From: Campylobacter sp. MIT 99-7217
GTDB lineage: Bacteria > Campylobacterota > Campylobacteria > Campylobacterales > Campylobacteraceae
NCBI RefSeq assembly: GCF_006864365.1
Contig: NZ_QHLJ01000003.1
Coordinates: forward strand, 1-64,000
DNA length: 64,000 bases
Reading direction: 5' to 3'
Shown one piece after another: positions 1-8,993 of the stretch; within the stretch, counting starts at the first letter, position 1, and each line of letters opens with the position of its first letter. The position numbers and the translations under genes were made by a program. The notes beneath the pieces were generated by a model. The model saw nothing but the letters and a program-made list of their open reading frames with translations, had not been told where the DNA came from and did no database searches.

Positions 1-389
1 TATACAATGCTACAAATGTTTTTAAGAAATGATTAAAAACAAGTAGAAACGGACACAAAAAATTCCTTTGAAAAGGCTTTTTGGGGTTTTGGGAATTTAA
101 CTCTTAAATTTTAATACAAATTTAATATTTTTTATGAAAATTTTATACATACTTCTCTTAAAATACTACATATAGGTGTTTTTAAGTATTTGTAAAAATG
201 TATTAATGATCAAATTATATGTATAAAAAAGTAACATTTTATCTTTAGGATAAAATTTTTAAGCTTTTTGATTTTACTAAATATAAGGGTTTTAATTATT
301 AAGCATTAAATTTTTATGATAGTCCTATAAAAAACAAAAAAACTCGTGAATTTAATTATATGAGAGACAAGATCTTAGTGTAATCTAAG
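1..389. other. Gene-free AT-rich stretch at the left edge
   Basis: I see no credible coding region, tRNA or repeat array here. The stretch lies downstream of the last gene of a minus-strand operon. A 7-bp inverted repeat pairs positions 60-66 with 92-98. On the minus strand it is followed by a short T run, so it could be a weak terminator for a transcript that enters from the right. The support is too thin to call it one. Confidence 0.5.
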
Positions 390-659
390 CTATTTTTTAT
401 TTGCCATTTGATAGATAAAAGCAAAAACTTCAGCCACAGCCTTATACATATTTGGCGGGATTTCATCTCCAAGATCAAGCTTACTTAGGATTTCTACTAG
501 ATCTTCATCTTCTTTGATCGGCACGCCATGTTCTTTAGCTAAGCAAATAAGCTTTGAAGCTTGCTCACCCTTACCTGTGGCAAGGACTTTTGGAGCATTT
601 GCTAGTTCTTTGTTGTATCCTAATGCAACTGCTTTTCTTATGGATTTTGTCTTAGCCAT
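390..659 (-). CDS. Stand-alone FlhB C-terminal-domain-like protein
   Basis: This 89-residue protein matches only the cytoplasmic C-terminal part of the flagellar export switch protein FlhB. The alignment begins just after the place where FlhB carries its self-cleaving NPTH motif, which is absent here. Visible family blocks are the APKVLATGKG stretch, KEHGVPI, and the terminal GDEIPP followed by an AVAEVFAFIY helix. There are no membrane segments. The start lies one base after the stop of the upstream gene, so the two are translationally coupled. Similar small FlhB-like proteins (FlhX/FhlB2 type) can replace the C-terminal FlhB fragment in some flagellar systems. Cj0848c is the counterpart I recall in C. 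jejuni. A role in export substrate switching is inferred from the family. Confidence 0.8.
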   Translation of the reverse strand: MAKTKSIRKAVALGYNKELANAPKVLATGKGEQASKLICLAKEHGVPIKEDEDLVEILSKLDLGDEIPPNMYKAVAEVFAFIYQMANKK

Positions 660-660
660 T

Positions 661-3039
661 TTAAGCCTTTTTATCTATACCCATTTCAAAATCATAACTT
701 CTGCCAGAGCTTGTATTGTCAAATTGAGATCTTATGATATCGCCCACGAAAAAATTTGAGTTTAAAAGTCCTACTTTATTGATATTTCTTTTCAGCTCAT
801 GTGCATTTTCATAAATCCTTTTTCTAAATTCTTTGTTTTCAGCCATGATATTGATATCTAAATATTTATCATTATTTAGGGCAAGAAGGACATCAAGTTC
901 GCCAAGACTTGCAAAATTTAGCTTGATCCTAGCAAAATACTTATCCTTTTTGCCTCTTCTAAATATAATTTTTGATTCATTTAAATCTTCCCATTCAAGA
1001 GGTAAGGAGGTGTTAATAGAATCATTTGCTAGGGACATGAGTTGATTAAGCTCTATTTGGGTAAGCAGGCGATTTGCCGTTGTCGCAACGCTTTCATTGC
1101 CACTTTCTTTGGCTAAATTTGAAATTTGCAAAAGCGTTGATTTGATATCATTTTTTATCTCTTTGGCAATTTGCGCCTCATCTTTGGGTGTGATTTGGGC
1201 AAGATCTTTTATAGCGTTTTCAAGTCTGTGATTTAAATTTTTTATATCAGCAAGATTTGTTTTAGCGGTATTTGCATTAGCATCAAGTTGCTTTAAGCCT
1301 TGATTTATCTTTCTGCTAAGTTCATTAATAGCCTTGTTTAAATTTTCTAAATCCTGCATTTGTAACTTTTCGGTGCTAAAGATGAGATTTTTAACCAAAT
1401 TTTGTGAGTTTTGAGGTGTTTTTATCTCTCCTAAATTTGTATTAACATTGTTTGCAGGTCTTTCTTGAGCTGTATTTTTAACTTCATTTGAAGTTTCTTG
1501 AACGCTCTTTTTTTGAGCGTTATTTGCTATATCTTCCTTGATATTTTCTTTTAAAGGCTCTTTAGTTTGAGTGGTATTTGTTTTAGAAGAATTTTCCTTT
1601 ATAGTCTCTTCTTTTAAGCTCTTATTTTGATCTTTGCCTTGCTCAAGCTTTTCTTCTTGCACATGATTTTCTTCTTGTAAAGGTGTATTTTCAATGCTTT
1701 CTTGCTCTTGGTTTGTTGCTGGTGCTTTTAGCTCTTCTTTTAACTCTGTTTGTTTTGGGGTAGAATTTGCTTTAGTATCTTCTTTGGGATTTTTAAGCAC
1801 TTCTTTAGAGTTTAGCTCTTCTTTGGTGTTTATGTGTTCATCTTTTATGTCTTGGTTTTTAAGTTCTTGTTGTGTATTTGACTCTTGTTTTAAGCTTTCA
1901 TTTTTTGGATTTTCTGATTTTAGATTTTCTAAAGTTTTTTTGTTTTCTTCGCCTTTGATTTGTGGTTTTTTTTCATCTTTTGTATTGATTTGATCTTTTT
2001 TATCTGGGATTTGATTTTGATCTTTTATGTGTCCTTTTTCTGTTTGCTTTGGCTCTTCTTTACTTATGACATTTTTATTTGTCTCAAAGGAGGTGGGTTT
2101 GTGTTCGAGTATATTTTTAAGCGTTGATTTTAGTTTATCAAAACTTTGCCTTAAGTCTTTTAAAATTTTAGTATCCTTAAGCATTAAATTTTCAGGCTTA
2201 CTTAGTTCTTGCTTAAAGCCTTGTTCGAGTTTATTAAGACTATCAAGAATTTTATCAGCTATCTTTGCTATCTTTTCTTGGGCTATGCTGGGATTTTTAC
2301 TAATGTATTTTTTGAAATTTTCAAGCTTAGCACTTAGATCAAGCAAGGTTTTAAAGCCACTATCTTTAAGAAGAGTAGAATTTTCTTTTTGTTGAGTGTT
2401 TAATATATTTTTAAGTTCGTTTAAACTTGCCTTTGGATCAAGTTCTTTATTTGCTAGAGCGATGATTTCATTAGTGATTTTAGGCGAACTAATGGTTTTT
2501 ATAGTGTTTAAAAGCATATGAAAGCTTTTGGGTAAATTTTCTGGATTTAAAGCATTTTTAAGCTTAGATTCAAAAAATACACCGGAGTTTTTGAGCAAGG
2601 GGGTAAGATCGGCACTATTTTTCATAGCACTTGCAGGCTTTAAAATTTGCTCTAGTTTGCTTAAAACTTCGGAAAAAATGCTATCTTTACTCATTTCTTT
2701 GCTTAAAAATTTAAGCTCATGACCAAAATTTAAAGCAAAATTGAGCTTATCGCCTTGTTTGAGGATATTTGGGTTGGGATTATTTTTGCTTGTGATTTGA
2801 TCAAGAAGCTTATTAACAAGTTGTTTGAGCTGTAAATTAAGCTTCGTATCATCAAAACTTAAGGCTTGGGGAAGTTCTTTTGTTTGAGAAAGCCCAAGAT
2901 TGTTTTTAAGACTTTGAGTAAGTTCTTTTGTCTCTTTTAAACTTGTTTTAGTATCTTTTTGATTTTCTTTATTATCAAGTTTTAGATCTGCTTTGTTTAA
3001 ATTTGAGCTTGCGTTATTGCTAATTTGAGTGTTAATCAT
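661..3039 (-). CDS. Large flagellar hook-length-control-like protein (FliK-type C-terminus)
   Basis: This 792-residue protein has an alpha-helical N-terminal half and a very Lys/Glu/Asn-rich low-complexity middle (about residues 320-560). Its compact C-terminus (about 690-780) contains a WEDLNESKIIF block and a LGELDVLLAL block. The layout of a long disordered ruler and a small folded end resembles FliK-type hook-length-control proteins. The next gene is an FlhB C-terminal homologue, which is the known partner of FliK. That supports a flagellar role, but the family match is distant and a separate FliK is known elsewhere in C. jejuni. The gene overlaps the end of the upstream MFS gene by 8 bases. 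Cj0849c is the likely counterpart. Function is inferred. Confidence 0.6.
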   Translation of the reverse strand: MINTQISNNASSNLNKADLKLDNKENQKDTKTSLKETKELTQSLKNNLGLSQTKELPQALSFDDTKLNLQLKQLVNKLLDQITSKNNPNPNILKQGDKLNFALNFGHELKFLSKEMSKDSIFSEVLSKLEQILKPASAMKNSADLTPLLKNSGVFFESKLKNALNPENLPKSFHMLLNTIKTISSPKITNEIIALANKELDPKASLNELKNILNTQQKENSTLLKDSGFKTLLDLSAKLENFKKYISKNPSIAQEKIAKIADKILDSLNKLEQGFKQELSKPENLMLKDTKILKDLRQSFDKLKSTLKNILEHKPTSFETNKNVISKEEPKQTEKGHIKDQNQIPDKKDQINTKDEKKPQIKGEENKKTLENLKSENPKNESLKQESNTQQELKNQDIKDEHINTKEELNSKEVLKNPKEDTKANSTPKQTELKEELKAPATNQEQESIENTPLQEENHVQEEKLEQGKDQNKSLKEETIKENSSKTNTTQTKEPLKENIKEDIANNAQKKSVQETSNEVKNTAQERPANNVNTNLGEIKTPQNSQNLVKNLIFSTEKLQMQDLENLNKAINELSRKINQGLKQLDANANTAKTNLADIKNLNHRLENAIKDLAQITPKDEAQIAKEIKNDIKSTLLQISNLAKESGNESVATTANRLLTQIELNQLMSLANDSINTSLPLEWEDLNESKIIFRRGKKDKYFARIKLNFASLGELDVLLALNNDKYLDINIMAENKEFRKRIYENAHELKRNINKVGLLNSNFFVGDIIRSQFDNTSSGRSYDFEMGIDKKA

Positions 3040-4222
3040 CTACCGCCACCAAATTGCGTAAATTTTCTTTAAATCTTCGTTTTTTAAAGACATTTGGCTT
3101 ATTTATAGCAAATAAAATTAAAAAAGTAAGACAAATAGCATAAAATAAAGCAAAACCCATAGCCCCTAAATTTTGCATAAGTAATCCTAAAAGTATAGGC
3201 GAAAATAAAGAGCCTAAAGAATAACAAAAAAGCACTCCTCTGCCAAGCTCTACGATCTTACTTTTATCTTCAAGCATATCATTTGCTCTGGCTAAGGATA
3301 GAGCATAAAGACAAAAAATTCCCATACCCAAAAGCACAGCCAAAGCGTATTGCACATATAAATTTACCTCAAAACATAAAAAGATAATCATCACAAAAAG
3401 TGCCGTCAAAGAAGCAAAGATAATGGCAAATTTACGCCCGATTTTATCGGAAATAACCCCCATAATGCCTTGTCCTAAAAATCCTCCAAAAAGAGCAAAA
3501 AACATAAAATAAGAAGCTGCTTTTTCATCATATCCTTGAAGCAAGATATACAAAGCTCCCATTGAAAAAAAGCCATTCATGAGCATTCCGCCTATGAAGC
3601 TTGTAAGCGTTGCAAGAGGGGCTATATCAAAAATTTTAGGTAGGGATATGGGCTGAATTTGAGGCAAAACCGGTCTTTTGATACGGATAAATTTCAAAGG
3701 CAAGGAAGAAAAAAATATCAAACTCGCAGCAATGATAAAAATCATGATATTGTCAAGTTTCAGAGCAATGATTAAAATTCCAAGTCCAAAGGAGATATTA
3801 AAAACGATCTCATAAAAGCTAAGCACTCTTGAGCGGATTTCATTTTTTGCCTTTTCATTGAGCCAAGATTCTATAACTAAAAGCAAAGAATAATAACAAA
3901 AACCAAGTATAAACCGAAGCAAAGACCAAAAATAAAGATTGTTATTAACTATATGCAAGATAATGCAAGTTCCAAAAAGAGCGGAGAAAAATCCAAAAGC
4001 CTTGATATGTCCTAGCTTGGCTATGATTTTTTGCGCACTTAAGGTGCTTATAAGTCCTCCTAGAAAAAAACAAGCATTGATAAGCCCTATAGTGCTTTCA
4101 CTAGCTTGCATATCTTTTAAAATAATGCTGATAGAACTTACCACAAGGGCATTTCCAGCAAACAAAAAAGACATACCTACAAATAAGGCGGTTAGCGATC
4201 TTAGCGTTCTTTTTATATTCAT
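3032..4222 (-). CDS. MFS transporter (Cj0850c-like)
   Basis: This 396-residue protein has about twelve hydrophobic segments and ends in a basic tail. The loop after the second segment has the sequence SAQKIIAKLGHIKAFG, and a DKIGRKFAI motif lies in the middle of the protein. Both are typical of the loop-2/loop-8 motif of the major facilitator superfamily. The length is normal for a 12-helix MFS permease. It is a middle gene of a minus-strand operon and overlaps both neighbours by a few bases. Neither the sequence nor the context identifies a substrate. Related proteins are often called multidrug or sugar efflux permeases, but that is only a family label. Confidence 0.8.
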   Translation of the reverse strand: MNIKRTLRSLTALFVGMSFLFAGNALVVSSISIILKDMQASESTIGLINACFFLGGLISTLSAQKIIAKLGHIKAFGFFSALFGTCIILHIVNNNLYFWSLLRFILGFCYYSLLLVIESWLNEKAKNEIRSRVLSFYEIVFNISFGLGILIIALKLDNIMIFIIAASLIFFSSLPLKFIRIKRPVLPQIQPISLPKIFDIAPLATLTSFIGGMLMNGFFSMGALYILLQGYDEKAASYFMFFALFGGFLGQGIMGVISDKIGRKFAIIFASLTALFVMIIFLCFEVNLYVQYALAVLLGMGIFCLYALSLARANDMLEDKSKIVELGRGVLFCYSLGSLFSPILLGLLMQNLGAMGFALFYAICLTFLILFAINKPNVFKKRRFKENLRNLVAVDD

Positions 4223-4725
4223 TTTTTATATAAGCCTAAAACAAAAACCGATAATGCAAAAAGCAAAACTGCAAACGGCACTCCAAAAATCCCCACTATA
4301 AAAGCAAAGATAACCAAAAGCTCTTGTTTTTGTAAAAACAAAAAACCCAAGACAAAAAATACATAAGCAAGCATTTTAAAAAAACTAAAAAATAAAACGA
4401 AATTTCTAAAATTAAGCTTTTTCTTAGTCTCAAAATCGTCATTTATATCGCTAAATTTAAGATTTTTTGGAAAATTTAATACTTTTTTTTGGAAAATAGC
4501 TAAAGGCTTTTTGATGATTACGACTTGCTTAGCTAAAAGAGTGATTTTTTTATGATAAGATAAAAAAGAAAGCAAAATGATGATAAAAACACCTAAAAAT
4601 GCAAATTCAAAGCTTAAAAATACACTAAGACTAAAACCCCTCATATAAAAAGCAAAATACAAAAATAAGAAATTGATCACAAATAAAATGATAAAAAAAG
4701 CCTTTTTATGTTCTAAACTTAGCAT
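4219..4725 (-). CDS. Small integral membrane protein (Cj0851c-like)
   Basis: This 168-residue protein is rich in Phe, Leu and Lys. Two hydrophobic segments lie near the N-terminus, then a basic soluble loop of about 50 residues, then two more segments near the C-terminus. I recognise no catalytic motif. I chose the ATG that overlaps the stop of the upstream gene (TGATG). A GTG one codon earlier is also possible. The 3' end overlaps the following MFS gene by four bases. Its position in the operon is conserved in C. jejuni as I remember it, but no function is known to me. Confidence 0.7.
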   Translation of the reverse strand: MLSLEHKKAFFIILFVINFLFLYFAFYMRGFSLSVFLSFEFAFLGVFIIILLSFLSYHKKITLLAKQVVIIKKPLAIFQKKVLNFPKNLKFSDINDDFETKKKLNFRNFVLFFSFFKMLAYVFFVLGFLFLQKQELLVIFAFIVGIFGVPFAVLLFALSVFVLGLYKK

Positions 4726-5009
4726 CACTCATCATCGTCATCTTGAAATTTAGGATTTTTATAGCGGATATCATCTTTGTATTCTTCATAGGCTTTAAGT
4801 TGGGATTTGTAAGCTTTGTAGATATTTAAAATAGCTGCAGCTACGCCTATAAAAACCCCTACCCAAAACAAAAAGCCAAATCCTGTGTATTTTTTAAGCA
4901 AGTAGCCTATACCTACACCTATAAGTACGGCTACTACTATGGAAATTCCAAGACTTAAACTATCAGCAGCTTCTACGCCACTTTTAATGATCTTTTGTCT
5001 TTTGTTCAT
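4725..5009 (-). CDS. AtpZ/AtpI-family small membrane protein
   Basis: The 94-residue protein has a short basic N-terminus and two transmembrane segments separated by a tight turn. The first segment ends in a [16 protein letters not shown] block, and the tail is acidic. This glycine-rich two-helix hairpin is typical of the AtpZ/AtpI family, whose members lie near F-type ATP synthase genes in many bacteria and are linked to Mg/Ca transport or c-ring assembly. There are no ATP synthase genes here. The gene sits between hemL and a membrane protein, overlapping hemL through ATGA. The family call is fairly firm. The role is not. Confidence 0.7.
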   Translation of the reverse strand: MNKRQKIIKSGVEAADSLSLGISIVVAVLIGVGIGYLLKKYTGFGFLFWVGVFIGVAAAILNIYKAYKSQLKAYEEYKDDIRYKNPKFQDDDDE

Positions 5010-6286
5010 AGCTTCTTAAAGCTTTCATCAGCGATATTAACAACCTTATGAATAAGCTTTTCATTCATCTTATCGCAAATAAAACCTGTTTCAAACTGAG
5101 AACAAGCAAGATATACGCCTTTTTTAAGCATGTTTTGATGAAAGCGGGCAAAAAGCTTAAGATCACTTTTGCTTGCATCTTTGTAGTTTAAAACCTCGTG
5201 TTCATTAAAAAAGTATCCAAACATAGAGCCTATATGATTTGCTTGCAAAGGTATATTGTGAGCTTTTGCCACTTCTTTAAGACCCGAGGTTAAAAGTAGG
5301 GCGAGTTTATCTAGTCTTTTGTAAAGATCTTTATCTTTTTTCGCCTTTTTAATGCTTGCTATACCAGCAGCCATTGCTAAAGGATTTCCACTTAGTGTTC
5401 CTGCTTGATAAACGCCACCCAAAGGGCTTAACATATCCATGATTTCAGCTCTTGAGGCAAATGCAGCAGCAGGCATACCTCCACCTATAACCTTGCCAAA
5501 GGTTATGATATCAGCTTTTATGTGGTTGATCTCAAAAGATCCTTTTAAAGAAGCCCTAAAACCACTCATCACTTCATCAAAGATAAGCAAAGTGCCATTT
5601 TGTTTGCAAAGTTTTGCAAGCTCATCTAAAAATTCTTGTTTTGCTGGAACAAAACCCATGTTTCCAGCTATTGGCTCTATGATAACGCAGGCTATGCTTT
5701 CTTTATGGGCATTGAAAAGTTCTTTTACGCTCGAGATATTGTTGTATTCTGCAACTAGGGTATTTTTAGCAACCTCACTTAATACTCCAAGAGAGCTAGG
5801 GGAATTAAAAGTTGCTGCACCACTTCCAGCACTTACAAGCAAAGAATCACTATGTCCATGATAGCAACCCTCAAATTTAAGAATTTTATCCCTAGCCGTA
5901 AAACCACGAGCTAAACGAATTGCACTCATAGTAGCTTCTGTCCCACTACTTACAAAACGAATTTTATCAAGATGAGGAAACAAAGATAAGATAAGTTTTG
6001 CAAGCTCACTTTCTGCTAGAGTTGGAGCTCCAAAGCTTGCTCCTTTTTTTAGGGCTGTTTTGCAAGCTTTTTGTATATCCTCATCACAATGTCCAAAAAG
6101 CAAAGGACCCCAGCTTTGAACAAAATCGATATATTCATTATCTTCTATATCTTTGATCAAATAGCCTGAGCCACTTTGTATAAAAGGGGGATTTCCACCC
6201 ACTGCATTAAAAGCACGAACAGGAGAATCAACTCCGCCTGCTATGATCTTAAAAGCTTCTTTAAAAGCTTCTTTATTTGTTTTCAT
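5006..6286 (-). CDS. hemL: Glutamate-1-semialdehyde 2,1-aminomutase
   Basis: HemL converts glutamate-1-semialdehyde to 5-aminolevulinate, the committed precursor of haem in the C5 pathway. It is a cytoplasmic, PLP-dependent class III aminotransferase. The 426-residue length is normal. The N-terminal [10 protein letters not shown] block, the SSGTEATM phosphate-binding segment (about residues 113-120) and the [10 protein letters not shown] block holding the PLP lysine (K265) are all present. A small c-type cytochrome gene lies just upstream in the same operon, so a haem-synthesis enzyme and a haem protein are co-transcribed. The start ATG has an AGGAGT-type ribosome site just before it. Confidence 0.95.
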   Translation of the reverse strand: MKTNKEAFKEAFKIIAGGVDSPVRAFNAVGGNPPFIQSGSGYLIKDIEDNEYIDFVQSWGPLLFGHCDEDIQKACKTALKKGASFGAPTLAESELAKLILSLFPHLDKIRFVSSGTEATMSAIRLARGFTARDKILKFEGCYHGHSDSLLVSAGSGAATFNSPSSLGVLSEVAKNTLVAEYNNISSVKELFNAHKESIACVIIEPIAGNMGFVPAKQEFLDELAKLCKQNGTLLIFDEVMSGFRASLKGSFEINHIKADIITFGKVIGGGMPAAAFASRAEIMDMLSPLGGVYQAGTLSGNPLAMAAGIASIKKAKKDKDLYKRLDKLALLLTSGLKEVAKAHNIPLQANHIGSMFGYFFNEHEVLNYKDASKSDLKLFARFHQNMLKKGVYLACSQFETGFICDKMNEKLIHKVVNIADESFKKL

Positions 6287-6288
6287 TT

Positions 6289-6630
6289 TTACTCCTTGTT
6301 TATCTCTTTTATGTAATTATAAAGGGCAATGATTTCATTTGTAGTTAAAGAATAAGTAGGCATGATACTTTTGCTATCTTTTACCTCTTTTAAGGAAGCT
6401 TCAAATTCTTTAAAGCTGAGTTTTCTTATATCAGGCACCACAAAAGGCACTTGCTTATCTTTTTGGGTATAATATCCTAAAATTTGTTCTTTTCCATTAT
6501 CTCCATGACATTCTTTACAGCTTATACCCCTTGGATTTTCATAAAGCATTTTTGCGTATTCTTTTAAGGTAATAAAATCATCACCAAAAGCTAAGCTAAA
6601 ACTTAAAAAAAATAAAAATCTTAATTTCAA
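6289..6630 (-). CDS. Small periplasmic c-type cytochrome (Cj0854c-like)
   Basis: The 113-residue precursor begins with a Sec signal peptide (about residues 1-16, ending LAFG). It has one haem c site, C38-K-E-C41-H42, and an IMPTYSL segment near residue 90 that can supply the axial methionine. This is the layout of a monohaem class I cytochrome c. The likely role is electron transfer in the periplasm, and the partner is unknown. It is the first gene of the minus-strand operon that continues into hemL two bases later. It faces away from folD, so the short space at 6631-6708 must hold both promoters. Confidence 0.85.
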   Translation of the reverse strand: MKLRFLFFLSFSLAFGDDFITLKEYAKMLYENPRGISCKECHGDNGKEQILGYYTQKDKQVPFVVPDIRKLSFKEFEASLKEVKDSKSIMPTYSLTTNEIIALYNYIKEINKE

Positions 6631-6708
6631 ATCCCACCTTTAATAAAAAAGAAGTTTTATTATGATACAATTTTTATTTTAAAATGGCATTAAATGATAA
6701 GGAAATTT

Positions 6709-7566
6709 ATGAAGTTATTAGATGGAAAGGAAGTAGGTTCTGCTCTTAAAACTAAACTTCAAGAACAAAATAAAGAACTGAAAAAAAATGGCATTGAAGC
6801 TTGCTTGGCTGTGATTTTAGTAGGAGAAGATCCTGCAAGCGAAATTTATGTAAATAACAAAACCAAAGCTTGCGAAGAAATAGGGATCAAATCAATTCTT
6901 TATAAGCTTGATAAAAATACCACACAAAATGAGCTTTTAGCTCTGATCAACACGCTTAACTATGATGATAGTGTAGATGGTATCTTAGTTCAACTTCCCT
7001 TGCCCAAACATATCAACAAAGACATTATTCTTCAAAGCATTGATAGCAACAAAGATATTGACGGCTTTCACCCCTTTAATGTAGGGTGTTTAAATTTAAA
7101 TATCCAAGGTGCTTTTTTACCTTGCACTCCAGCAGGGATCATTCATCTTTTAAAAAGCTATGATATAAAGCTAAGTGGCTTAGATGCTGTCGTAATCGGT
7201 GCTTCAAATATAGTCGGTCGTCCTATGGCTACCTTACTTTTAAATGAGGGTGCAAGTGTAAGTATTTGCCATATCCGCACGAAAGATTTGAGTCTTTATA
7301 CAAAAAATGCTGATTTGATCATCGTTGCTGCAGGTTGTGTAAATTTACTTAAAGAAGATATGGTCAAAGAAGGTGTTATCGTTGTTGATGTTGGGATAAA
7401 CCGCTTAGATAATGGCAAAATCACAGGCGATGTGGATTTTGAAAATGTAAGCAAAAAGGCAAGTTTTATTAGCCCTGTTCCGGGCGGAGTTGGTCCTATG
7501 ACCATAGCCATGCTTTTAAGTAATACCATAAAATCAGCACGAAATAGACTAAAAACAGACTTTTAA
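6709..7566 (+). CDS. folD: Bifunctional methylenetetrahydrofolate dehydrogenase / cyclohydrolase
   Basis: FolD interconverts 5,10-methylene-, methenyl- and 10-formyl-tetrahydrofolate using NADP, supplying one-carbon units for purines and initiator tRNA. The 285-residue protein has the catalytic Y47-V-N-N-K51 pair, the VQLPLPKHI block, an IGASNIVGRP nucleotide-binding segment and the C-terminal PGGVGPMT signature. I chose the ATG at 6709, not the upstream ATG at 6694. An AAGGAA ribosome site lies directly before 6709, and homologues start at MxLLDGK. lepB follows after 11 bases. Confidence 0.95.
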   Translation: MKLLDGKEVGSALKTKLQEQNKELKKNGIEACLAVILVGEDPASEIYVNNKTKACEEIGIKSILYKLDKNTTQNELLALINTLNYDDSVDGILVQLPLPKHINKDIILQSIDSNKDIDGFHPFNVGCLNLNIQGAFLPCTPAGIIHLLKSYDIKLSGLDAVVIGASNIVGRPMATLLLNEGASVSICHIRTKDLSLYTKNADLIIVAAGCVNLLKEDMVKEGVIVVDVGINRLDNGKITGDVDFENVSKKASFISPVPGGVGPMTIAMLLSNTIKSARNRLKTDF

Positions 7567-7577
7567 AAAGGGAAAAT

Positions 7578-8426
7578 ATGCAAATTTTTAAAAAACTTCA
7601 TCATTTTTCGCAGGGTTGGACAGGAACTATTATCATCGTTTTGCTTGTGATTTTTTTCTTTGTTCAAGGCTTTGTTATACCATCAGGTTCTATGAAAAAT
7701 ACTCTTTTGGTGGGAGATTTTTTATTTGTAAAAAAATTTAGTTATGGAATTCCAACCCCTCATATCCCTTGGATTGAAATGCCCGTTTTGCCGGATTTTG
7801 ATGAAGATGGACACCTTATCAAAGGACAAGGACCACAACGAGGGGATATAGTCGTTTTTAGAAATCCTTTAAACCCTTCTATTCATTTTGTTAAACGATG
7901 TGTGGCTAAGGCAGGAGATGAGGTTATTGTTATCAATAAAAACTTATTTGTGCGTATGGCTGAGGGCGATGAGTATATGAAAGAGCATTTTAAAGAAAAG
8001 CTTGTTTATATCGACAATGAAATTTATGTCAAAGAGCCTTTTGAGCAAAAGGGTATTCATTTTGATGAAAGAGTAGATACTGAGCAAACCTATCTTCATT
8101 ATCTTCAAATAGGACAATTTGCCATGCAACCAAGATATATAGAGGGTTTAGGTGGTTTGAGTGCTAGCGGAGGAAATGCTTATTATTACAAAGTGCCTGA
8201 AGATGAGTATTTTATGATGGGTGACAATAGAGATCATTCAAATGATAGTAGATTTTGGGGTTCTGTGCCTTATAAACTCATAGTTGGTTCTCCTTGGTTT
8301 GTGTATTTTTCTTGGGACGAAAATCAAAATATACGCTGGGAGAGAATAGGGCGACTTGTTAATACCTTACAAAATGATGAAAATTACATACATCATATAG
8401 AAAGTGATATAGAAGCTTTAGAATAA
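7578..8426 (+). CDS. lepB: Signal peptidase I
   Basis: This is the type I signal peptidase, which removes Sec signal peptides at the outer face of the inner membrane. The 282-residue protein has one strong N-terminal membrane segment (about residues 17-32). It then has the catalytic serine in PSGSMK (S38), the catalytic lysine in HFVKR (K106) and the GDNRDHSNDSR box near the C-terminus. This is the classic Ser/Lys-dyad family layout. It is called lepP in C. jejuni and follows folD there too. A hairpin with a T run directly after the stop probably ends the folD-lepB transcript. Confidence 0.95.
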   Translation: MQIFKKLHHFSQGWTGTIIIVLLVIFFFVQGFVIPSGSMKNTLLVGDFLFVKKFSYGIPTPHIPWIEMPVLPDFDEDGHLIKGQGPQRGDIVVFRNPLNPSIHFVKRCVAKAGDEVIVINKNLFVRMAEGDEYMKEHFKEKLVYIDNEIYVKEPFEQKGIHFDERVDTEQTYLHYLQIGQFAMQPRYIEGLGGLSASGGNAYYYKVPEDEYFMMGDNRDHSNDSRFWGSVPYKLIVGSPWFVYFSWDENQNIRWERIGRLVNTLQNDENYIHHIESDIEALE

Positions 8427-8467
8427 ATTTAAGCTTTAAATTTAGGCTTAGCTTTTAAATTTATTTT
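8425..8467 (+). terminator. Probable Rho-independent terminator after lepB
   Basis: Directly after the lepB stop, an AAATTTAAGC arm can pair, with a small bulge, with a GCTTTTAAATTT arm. The second arm runs into a T-rich tail at about 8460-8467. The stem is AT-rich, so this is a moderate call. Confidence 0.5.
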
Positions 8468-8602
8468 TTAAAAATTTATGCCTTGTTAGTATTATTTTAA
8501 GGGTAGGTTTAAAAATTTATCATTACGCTTGGTATCCTAAAAAATTAAATTAAAGCATGTTAGGGTCTTAGGTTGATAAAAATCGTGATCAAAAAAGCAA
8601 AA

Positions 8603-8677
8603 TGGAGCGGGAAACGAGATTCGAACTCGCGACCCCAACCTTGGCAAGGTTGTGCTCTACCCCTGAGCTATTCCCGC
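8603..8677 (-). tRNA. tRNA-Gly (anticodon GCC)
   Basis: On the minus strand a 75-nt cloverleaf reads from GCGGGAA at 8677 to an encoded CCA at 8603-8605. The acceptor arms GCGGGAA and TTCCCGC pair perfectly. The D arm contains AGCTCAGGGGTAGAGC, the anticodon loop reads TTGCCAA, and the T arm contains GTTCGAATC. Anticodon GCC reads glycine codons GGC and GGU. A T-rich stretch follows the 3' end. The accessory operon at 9.0-13.2 kb begins on the 5' side of this gene, so it is not a classic 3'-end tRNA integration. Confidence 0.97.
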
Positions 8678-8993
8678 AGTTAAGAAGCAAAATTATATAC
8701 AAAACAAAGATTTTTGTCAAGCAATAAACTATCGTTAATTCAAAAATCCACTATCCAAACCACAAAACAAATCATCTATCATACAGACAAGGTTATTTAT
8801 TATTTTTTCTTTAAGAATAAAATTTTCCAAAAATTTTTCACTTAAAGTTAATTTTTTAAAAAAAATCTAAATTCCAAATTTGTTTTTTTTGATATAATAA
8901 ACTTTTTTTATAAGTAAGCATATGAAGCAAATCATAAAAATATAATGATAACTCATACAAAGCTTTTTAAATTTTTCAAAGAGGAACTATGAA
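8678..8993. other. AT-rich leader region upstream of the accessory operon
   Basis: The region has no coding potential. It holds the outward edge of tRNA-Gly and then a strongly T-rich run. A good extended -10 element (TATAAT, 8893-8898) lies about 95 bases before the first gene of the accessory operon. I see no repeat, insertion sequence or attachment-site duplication. Confidence 0.6.
8893..8898 (+). promoter_or_regulatory. Sigma-70 -10 element for the accessory operon
   Basis: The hexamer TATAAT is preceded by a long T run, which is typical of Campylobacter sigma-70 promoters. These have periodic T-rich DNA in place of a strong -35 box. Transcription would start near 8905 and leave a leader of roughly 90 bases. 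Confidence 0.6.

Noticed and set aside
4725-5009. The AtpZ/AtpI-like gene as part of an ATP synthase operon
   Set aside because: No atp subunit genes adjoin it. Its neighbours are hemL and a membrane protein.
8603-8677. Genomic-island integration at the 3' end of tRNA-Gly
   Set aside because: The accessory genes lie on the 5' side of the tRNA. I found no repeated tRNA 3' end and no integrase gene nearby; xerH is the housekeeping recombinase.
8881-8890. Long A or T runs as phase-variable tracts
   Set aside because: A/T runs of 7-9 are common in this AT-rich genome and mostly lie between genes. Only the G11 tract stands out.
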